A stretch of DNA of 13,472 bases, from assembly GCA_041946865.1 (NCBI GenBank), contig JBHGBF010000187.1, positions 1 through 13,472 on the forward strand. Reading direction: 5' to 3'. A program made the translations under genes and the position numbers. The DNA comes from RPQK01 sp041946865 (lineage in GTDB: Bacteria; Acidobacteriota; UBA6911; RPQK01). Position 1 is the first letter of the stretch. Each line of letters begins with the position of its first letter. Under the pieces are notes generated by a model. The model made no database searches and was not told where the DNA came from. It was given only the letters and a program-made list of their open reading frames with translations. Positions 1 to 4,066 of this stretch are shown piece after piece.

Positions 1-36
1 TCCCTTTCAGGGAAGGTATCGCACCCCAATTCCTGA

Positions 37-66
37 CCCAGGGTACCTGGAAAACGGTACCCTGGG
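37..66. repeat. 11-bp perfect inverted repeat
   Basis: CCCAGGGTACC (37-47) and GGTACCCTGGG (56-66) are perfect reverse complements separated by 8 nt, so the segment can form a hairpin. The 9-mer TACCCTGGG in the right arm recurs in reverse complement near the opposite end of the window (CCCAGGGTA, 13462-13470). This suggests a dispersed intergenic element rather than a gene-specific terminator. No T-tract follows. Confidence 0.7.
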
Positions 67-75
67 CTACCTTGC

Positions 76-110
76 TTAGTCCCTTCGGGACTCAGTCCCT
101 TCGGGACTAA
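76..110. repeat. Two tandem identical hairpins
   Basis: AGTCCCTTCGGGACT occurs twice (78-92 and 94-108) with one base between. Each copy is a 6-bp stem with a TTC loop. The outermost TTAGTCCC (76-83) and GGGACTAA (103-110) can also pair, so the pair could fold as one larger structure. No run of T follows, so a classical terminator is not well supported. A similar CCCC-TTC-GGGG hairpin lies at the other end of the window (13426-13442). Confidence 0.65.
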
Positions 111-167
111 AAGCAGGGCCTTGTTTTGGCGCTCATGCCCCGGAGCAGGCGGAAACGTTAGGTCAGC

Positions 168-219
168 AGTGTTGCCTTTAGGCGGGCTTTTTCGAAAAAG
201 CCCGCCTAAAGGCGGCACT
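168..219. repeat. Long palindrome (34 bp perfect, 52 bp with two mismatched pairs)
   Basis: 177-210 is a perfect 34-bp palindrome centred on TTCGAA, with arms TTTAGGCGGGC and GCCCGCCTAAA. It extends to 168-219 with only two mismatched pairs (172/215 and 173/214). There is no open reading frame of note and no T-run after the right arm. It is best read as a REP- or MITE-like intergenic palindrome upstream of the 288-557 gene. A terminator for a gene to the left is possible but less likely. Confidence 0.75.
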
Positions 220-287
220 ACAAACAAAAGTGAGGCATTATGGGTGGCCTCACGCCTACCCACGTTTCACGTGTTAGAGTGGAGCAG

Positions 288-557
288 ATGGATGAGCAGG
301 AAAAAACCAGACTGATTCAAGAAGAGGAAAAGAAGATCAGGCGGTTGCGCTTCCTCGTGGATCTGACTACGAGTGTTCTCTATCAGGATCCGACACTCAC
401 GCTCGAAGAGGCGCGCAACATGGTCCGTAATACAGAAAAAGCGATACTCACGATGTTTCCTGGCAAACAGCAGACGTTCGATATCGTCCTCCTGCCCCGC
501 TTTGAGCGGATTCTGCAGGAAAGATGGGGTGCCGGCATGAGCAGTCTTGTACACTAG
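288..557 (+). CDS. Small hypothetical protein upstream of dtd
   Basis: Encodes 89 residues. I do not recognise a named family. The protein is charged at its N-terminus (EKTRLIQEEEKKIRRLR, likely helical), followed by a hydrophobic stretch LRFLVDLTTSVLYQ, then an LTLEEARNMVRNTEKAIL helix and a C-terminal FPGKQQTFDIVLLPRFERIL. There is no signal peptide or membrane segment, so it is probably cytosolic. I chose ATG 288 over the in-frame ATG 240 because GGAG (281-284) lies just upstream and the extra 16 residues fall in gene-free, hairpin-forming DNA. Only 6 nt separate it from dtd, so the two are probably cotranscribed. My impression that similar short proteins sit before dtd in Acidobacteriota is recollection, not a search. 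Confidence 0.65.
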   Translation: MDEQEKTRLIQEEEKKIRRLRFLVDLTTSVLYQDPTLTLEEARNMVRNTEKAILTMFPGKQQTFDIVLLPRFERILQERWGAGMSSLVH

Positions 558-563
558 CAGGCT

Positions 564-1016
564 ATGCGAGCGGTCATTCAACGAGTGGAGGAGGCGTCGG
601 TCTCGGTCGATGGTCAGGTCGTCGCTCGAATCTCGCGGGGTTTGGTGGTCCTGGTCGGAGTCGAAAACAGCGACTCCGAGGACGACTTGAGCTTCCTGAA
701 AAGAAAGATCGTCAACCTCCGGGTCTTTGATGATCCGCAAGGCCGCATGAATCTGGCGGTGAAGGACGTCGGAGGCAGCATCCTACTCGTCTCTCAATTC
801 ACGCTCCACGGCGACACGCGGCGCGGCAATCGTCCCGATTACACCCGCGCCGCCCCGGCAGATCGGGCCAGGGACCTCTACAACCGGCTGGTTGACGAAA
901 TCCGTCGTGAAGATGTTCCGGTCGAATCCGGCGTGTTCCAGGCAATGATGAAAGTTCACCTCGTCAATGACGGTCCCGTGACTCTCATTGTCGATTCAAA
1001 GAAGGAATTTTTCTGA
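564..1016 (+). CDS. dtd: D-aminoacyl-tRNA deacylase (DTD)
   Basis: A 150-residue protein, the normal length for bacterial DTD. DTD is a cytosolic homodimer that hydrolyses the ester bond of D-aminoacyl-tRNAs (and Gly-tRNA-Ala in the known family), protecting translation from D-amino acids. The N-terminus MRAVIQRVEEASVSVDG is typical. The two signature motifs are present: SQFTL at residues 77-81 and NDGPVT at 135-140, which contains the Gly-cisPro pair of the chiral-proofreading site. The gene is intact. It follows the 89-aa gene by 6 nt and converges on the SurA-like gene, with only 14 nt between the stop codons. Confidence 0.96.
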   Translation: MRAVIQRVEEASVSVDGQVVARISRGLVVLVGVENSDSEDDLSFLKRKIVNLRVFDDPQGRMNLAVKDVGGSILLVSQFTLHGDTRRGNRPDYTRAAPADRARDLYNRLVDEIRREDVPVESGVFQAMMKVHLVNDGPVTLIVDSKKEFF

Positions 1017-1030
1017 CGGAGCGCTCAGCG

Positions 1031-1753
1031 TCAATCCTGATCCGGGACTTTTTGAAGCTCGGTCTCTCGGGTCAGCTCGGGCGGGAGATTTGGGGCGAAG
1101 GGGTTTTTCCGAAAGAGCAGGTTGATCACCCGGGCGCGGCGTCGTGCCGTTCTCAGCCAGCGCTCCAGTTCTTCGTTCGTCCGTTGCTCCGTCAGGATCT
1201 GCCGGATAGACTCCTCCACCACGTCCAGGGACGGGATCGGCTGATTCAGCTCTTTGAGCTTTGGTAGAAACTCTTGCCGGTAATACTCCTCGATTTCGTT
1301 GGGGAGCACGATGATGAAGGGCTTGAATCGCTTTTCGATAAACTCGTTGACGGCCAACTGTCGGCGGATCAACTGACGGAACTCGTAGGATGACATCTGC
1401 ATCTCCGTCAGCTTTTCGCGAAACTGCTCCTCCGAAGGGAACCGCTTCTTGTACGCGGTAATCTGGGCTTCGACATCCTCGTTGGTAATCGAGATGATGG
1501 GTGTCTGCTCGGCCTCCATGGCGATCAGCTTCTGCTCGATCACCTGGTCCAGGATCGACAGGTAGAAATCACGGCGCTGCTGGGGGTCGTCCGGGACGTC
1601 GAACCCTCGAAAATCGATAAGCCACTGCAGGTCCGAGAACGTAATAACTTCCTCGTCCACGACGGCTGCAATCTGGTCCACAATCTCCCCGGCTGACATC
1701 CCGAAGGTGAGGCAGACGATCAGAAGGCCCGTCAGCACTTGCAGTGCCCACAT
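1031..1753 (-). CDS. SurA-type periplasmic chaperone lacking a PPIase domain
   Basis: Encodes 240 residues from ATG 1753. A signal peptide is clear (hydrophobic ALQVLTGLLIVCLTFGMSAG, then EIVDQIAAVV). The mature start IVDQIAAVVDEEVITFSDL is the SurA N-domain hallmark, followed by the helical segment with LDQVIEQKLIAMEA. The C-terminal part (IVLPNEIEEYY, then SIRQILTEQRTNEELERWL) resembles the segment that closes the SurA chaperone core. No parvulin domain lies between them, so this should be a chaperone-only protein escorting outer-membrane proteins in the periplasm. An in-frame TTG at 1837 has a good GGAG seven bases upstream and would add 28 residues. I prefer ATG 1753 because it starts right at the signal peptide and has GGAAAGG upstream. 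It is probably cotranscribed with the HAD fragment. Confidence 0.85.
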   Translation of the reverse strand: MWALQVLTGLLIVCLTFGMSAGEIVDQIAAVVDEEVITFSDLQWLIDFRGFDVPDDPQQRRDFYLSILDQVIEQKLIAMEAEQTPIISITNEDVEAQITAYKKRFPSEEQFREKLTEMQMSSYEFRQLIRRQLAVNEFIEKRFKPFIIVLPNEIEEYYRQEFLPKLKELNQPIPSLDVVEESIRQILTEQRTNEELERWLRTARRRARVINLLFRKNPFAPNLPPELTRETELQKVPDQD

Positions 1754-1852
1754 AGCCTTTCCAGCATAGCGCAAAACGGCTGCGGGGATGAGGCCTTCCC
1801 TGACGGTATCGGTCCTGACGGACCTGCGGACGGTCAACCGATTTCTCCAGCG

Positions 1853-2086
1853 CTACGCGGGAGCGGTGGTGTAGCGTTCCTCAATTTTTGCCCGGATCAC
1901 TACCTGATCAAAAAGCTCGAAGCGGGAGAAGACGCGCGACAGGTCGTGCAACTCCCTGCCGGTAACCATGATCAGGCGCCGGCCCGAAGACCGCAGCCGC
2001 TCTAAGGCGTGCAGAGTCGCGTCGTCCACCCGACCGTGCTCAGCGAGTGTGCCGTCGTAATCTGTGGCCAAAGCGTAATATCTCAT
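1853..2086 (-). CDS. Truncated HAD-superfamily hydrolase (N-terminal fragment)
   Basis: Encodes 77 residues. Motif I of the HAD (Cof-like phosphatase) family is complete: ALATDYDGTL, with Asp9 and Asp11 as nucleophile and acid/base. Motif II is at VTGREL (Thr42). In family members of this type, the text after ELFDQVV continues into an ENGA-like strand and then a further 150 or more residues carrying the cap, the motif III lysine and the motif IV aspartates. Here it becomes IRAKIEERYTTAPA and stops. The fragment lacks the Mg-binding motif IV and cannot be a complete HAD enzyme. It ends 15 bp from the TTG alternative start of the SurA-like gene, so a deletion at that junction is a plausible cause. 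Treat it as a probable pseudogene remnant. Tract A lies just upstream of its start. Confidence 0.7.
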   Translation of the reverse strand: MRYYALATDYDGTLAEHGRVDDATLHALERLRSSGRRLIMVTGRELHDLSRVFSRFELFDQVVIRAKIEERYTTAPA

Positions 2087-2103
2087 GCCTTAGTTCCATG
2101 ATA

Positions 2104-2276
2104 GGGGGATGTCGATGAAGGATGAAGGACAAAAGCAAAGGATGAAGGATGAAGAGAAGGATGAAGGATGAAGAGAAGGATGAAGGACAAAGGCAAAGGA
2201 TGAAGGATCATCCTCTGTTCTTCAGCCTTCTTCAGCCTCCTTCATCCTTCATACTCATCCTTTTCTTCATCCTTCA
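2104..2276. repeat. Low-complexity GGATGAA tract A with polarity switch
   Basis: The left part (about 2104-2207) is made of imperfect GGATGAA / GAAGGAT units with spacer words AGAGAAGGA and GGACAAAGGCAAA. At GGATCATCC (2205-2213) the units invert to TTCATCC / CCTTCAT and continue to the mtnA ATG. The tract is therefore purine-rich and then pyrimidine-rich on the + strand and could fold into a long imperfect hairpin. It fills nearly the whole space between the divergent HAD fragment and mtnA. Its centre (2193-2213, 21 nt) is identical to the centre of tract B. Confidence 0.85.
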
Positions 2277-3206
2277 ATGATCGTCAGGGGGGCAGGCGCC
2301 ATTGGGGCGACAGCCGCGTACGGAATGGCCCAGGCCGTGTTGGAAGCGCCCGACAACAGTCGTTTCCGGGACGCTGTTGAGGAAGGCTCTCAAACGCTGG
2401 CGAATACCCGGCCCACGGCTCAAAACCTGTTTTACGCGATCGAGCGGGTGCTCGCGGTGGCGCGGCAGGCTCCGTCAGTTCCAGAGGCGCGAAAGAGGGC
2501 TGTCCAGACCGCCAATCTGCTGGCGGAAGAAGACCTGTCGAGTTGCGCCTCGATCGGATGCCGCGGTGCTGCACTCATCCGGAACGGAGCGCGTGTCCTG
2601 ACTCATTGCAATGCGGGCTGGCTGGCCTTCGTTGACTGGGGATCGGCACTGGCGCCGGTCTACAGGGCAAGCCGGGAAGGGAAGTCGGTCTTCGTTTTCG
2701 CGGACGAGACCAGGCCCTGGAACCAAGGATCCAGATTGACCTCTTTCGAGCTGATTAACGAAGGCATCAGCCACGCGATCGTCCCCGACAACGCCTCAGG
2801 TTTTCTGATGCAGCGGGGTGAAGTCGACCTGGTCATCGTGGGAGCGGATCGGATTGCCGCCAACGGAGACGTTGCGAACAAGATAGGGACCTTTGAGAAG
2901 GCGGTTGTCGCCCATGAACTGGGAATCCCGTTTTACGTCGCGGCCCCCACTTCAACGATCGACCGCAATTGCCCGGACGGGTCGGCCATCCCGATCGAGG
3001 AACGGTCAGAGGATGAGGTGCTCTATTGCACCGGCCTTCTGGACAGCGGAGAGTTTGGACGCGTGCGGCTCGCCCCCCCTGCCGCCCGAGCGCGCAATCT
3101 CGCCTTTGACGTGACGCCGGCCAGGTACATCACCGGCATCATTACAGAAAACGGTGTTTTCGCTCCGCAGGACATCCTCAAGGCCAGGCAAAAAATCGAA
3201 GGATAG
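2277..3206 (+). CDS. mtnA: S-methyl-5-thioribose-1-phosphate isomerase (MtnA/eIF2B-alpha-like), N-terminally shortened
   Basis: Encodes 309 residues; complete MtnA proteins have about 340-355. It isomerises methylthioribose-1-phosphate to methylthioribulose-1-phosphate in methionine salvage. Catalytic Cys111 sits in THCNAG and catalytic Asp191 in GADRIAANGD. These match B. subtilis Cys160 and Asp240 (numbering from memory) with one offset of 49. Arg45, Gln150 and the Asn-Lys pair 201-202 also fit that offset, and the substrate-loop RGA is at residues 4-6. The first ~47-49 family residues are absent. Upstream, the frame is open back to 2184 but encodes only repeat sequence and has no ATG, GTG or TTG. 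The ~60 nt before the ATG is pyrimidine-rich and has no Shine-Dalgarno. The stop codon lies where tract B begins. The active-site set is intact, but expression and folding are doubtful. An aIF2B-like isomerase with a related substrate is the alternative. Confidence 0.88.
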   Translation: MIVRGAGAIGATAAYGMAQAVLEAPDNSRFRDAVEEGSQTLANTRPTAQNLFYAIERVLAVARQAPSVPEARKRAVQTANLLAEEDLSSCASIGCRGAALIRNGARVLTHCNAGWLAFVDWGSALAPVYRASREGKSVFVFADETRPWNQGSRLTSFELINEGISHAIVPDNASGFLMQRGEVDLVIVGADRIAANGDVANKIGTFEKAVVAHELGIPFYVAAPTSTIDRNCPDGSAIPIEERSEDEVLYCTGLLDSGEFGRVRLAPPAARARNLAFDVTPARYITGIITENGVFAPQDILKARQKIEG

Positions 3207-3370
3207 GACAAAGGACGAAAGGATGAAGGACGAAAGCAAAGGATGAAGGATGAAGGATGAAGGACGCGAAAGCAAAGGATGAAGGATCATCCTTCATTCT
3301 TCCTCCTTCTTCATCCTTCATCCTTCATCCTTCATCCTTCGCTTTTCTCCTTCATCCGTTGCTTTTGTCC
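3207..3370. repeat. Low-complexity GGATGAA tract B with polarity switch
   Basis: The left part (3207-3286) carries GGATGAA and GGACGAAA units. At GGATCATCC (3284-3292) it flips to TTCATCC units that run to the stop codon of the convergent secreted-protein gene. Its centre (3272-3292) is a 21-nt exact direct copy of 2193-2213 in tract A. It occupies the entire gap between two convergent stop codons. A hairpin here could terminate both transcripts, but the same element in the divergent gap of tract A argues that this is not its only reason to exist. Confidence 0.85.
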
Positions 3371-3901
3371 TCACTTCAGCTCGACCCAGTCGCGCCCGAT
3401 GTATAGGCGTGCCGGCTTCCCTTTCTTGGTTACGACTTGAAGCGGCTTGGCCCGGCTGACCAGCTCGTCGCGGGAGGCCTTGTACTCGATCAGCTTGGCG
3501 CCGGCCTGGTTATAGACCCGGAATAGTTTGGAACCGGTGGGAGGCCCGCCAGGGGTCACCGGTGTCAGACCAAAACCGTAACTGCCCGGTTGCAGGGTCT
3601 TTCCGCCGATGCTCAGTGTCCCTTCGGTAATCAGCAGTCCGTTGTACTTCTGGGTGATATCGGCGCCATATCCGCTAGTGTCGAGCAGGGCGATCAACAC
3701 CCGGGCCCCGGCCGGGGTTTTGATCAGAGTAGCGTTCCTCTTTTGTGCTGGAATCGCCTGGCCCTCAAGGTAAAAATTGGTGACGACGGCTTGATCAAAC
3801 GGCTTGCCCGTCACGACCTGGAAATCGCCGGCTAAGACAACGGCGGGAAGCAGAGCCATCGCTTCCACAAGTGCCAGCAGGAAAACCGGAAGTCTTCTCA
3901 T
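3371..3901 (-). CDS. Secreted protein of unknown function
   Basis: Encodes 176 residues. ATG 3901 is well supported: AAGGAGG sits 6 nt upstream, and it starts a signal peptide (MRRLPVFLLALVEAMALLPAVVLA, cleavage likely after Ala24 before GDFQVV). The mature protein of about 150 residues is beta-rich. It has the phrase YNGLLITEGTLSIGGKTLQP followed by GSYGFGL, which loosely recalls DUF2911-like secreted proteins where a GxxLxxGxY strand pair recurs. I cannot assign a family. It is expected in the periplasm or cell exterior and has no lipobox cysteine. A longer form from an in-frame codon at 3958 would overlap the candidate promoter and add a non-signal-like leader, so I reject it. It converges on mtnA. 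Confidence 0.75.
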   Translation of the reverse strand: MRRLPVFLLALVEAMALLPAVVLAGDFQVVTGKPFDQAVVTNFYLEGQAIPAQKRNATLIKTPAGARVLIALLDTSGYGADITQKYNGLLITEGTLSIGGKTLQPGSYGFGLTPVTPGGPPTGSKLFRVYNQAGAKLIEYKASRDELVSRAKPLQVVTKKGKPARLYIGRDWVELK

Positions 3902-3929
3902 GCCGTTCCTCCTTCGGAAACCTGACCGA

Positions 3930-3958
3930 ATGGTAGCCGTGGTCCAGAAGCCGGTCAA
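3930..3958 (-). promoter_or_regulatory. Candidate sigma-70 promoter for the secreted protein
   Basis: On the minus strand TTGACC (3958-3953, five of six matches to TTGACA) is followed after 17 nt by TACCAT (3935-3930, four of six matches to TATAAT). Transcription would start near 3923, giving a leader of about 20 nt that includes the AAGGAGG ribosome binding site. Spacing and position are right, but the -10 box is weak. Confidence 0.4.
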
Positions 3959-3968
3959 GTGCTCCCCA

Positions 3969-4063
3969 CGGACAAACGCCGAAAATAAGACACACGCGGA
4001 AAGACGAAGCAGGAGTTCAGTTCGGCGTCTTGCCGCGTGTGTCTTATTTTCGGCGTTTATCCG
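3969..4063. repeat. Long inverted repeat (26-bp perfect core arms)
   Basis: 3974-3999 and 4033-4058 are perfect 26-bp reverse complements. They extend outward over 3969-3972/4060-4063 after one mismatched pair, and inward over AAGACG/CGTCTT (4001-4006/4026-4031) after another. The arms contain GAAAATAAGACACACGCGG. The right arm ends 4 nt from the stop codon of the Omp85 gene, so the transcript of that gene would form a stable hairpin immediately after its stop. The element may thus act as a terminator or 3' stabiliser, but the length and symmetry look like a small palindromic mobile element (REP pair or MITE). No target-site duplication could be fixed by eye. Confidence 0.85.
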
Positions 4064-4066
4064 CGC

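Noticed and set aside
230..253. GTGAGGC/GCCTCAC 7-bp hairpin upstream of the gene at 288 as an operator
   Set aside because: Short stem with a 10-nt loop, no adjacent promoter elements; could be chance in hairpin-rich DNA.
121..315. Open frame of 64 codons on the plus strand
   Set aside because: It runs through the 52-bp palindrome, has no ribosome binding site and overlaps the better-supported gene at 288.
267..740. 157-codon frame on the minus strand
   Set aside because: It is opposite the 89-aa gene and dtd; dtd is unmistakable and the antisense product resembles nothing I know.
1014..1033. Bidirectional terminator between dtd and the SurA-like gene
   Set aside because: TGACG and CGTCA can pair, but the stem is only 5 bp, overlaps the dtd stop codon and lacks T-runs on either side.
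2277..3206. mtnA plus flanking repeats as a composite mobile unit with terminal inverted repeats
   Set aside because: The shared 21-nt centres are in direct orientation, no transposase or target duplication is visible, and the gene is a housekeeping enzyme.
2104..3370. CRISPR array
   Set aside because: Units are 7-14 nt, imperfect and change orientation, with no unique spacers and no cas gene.
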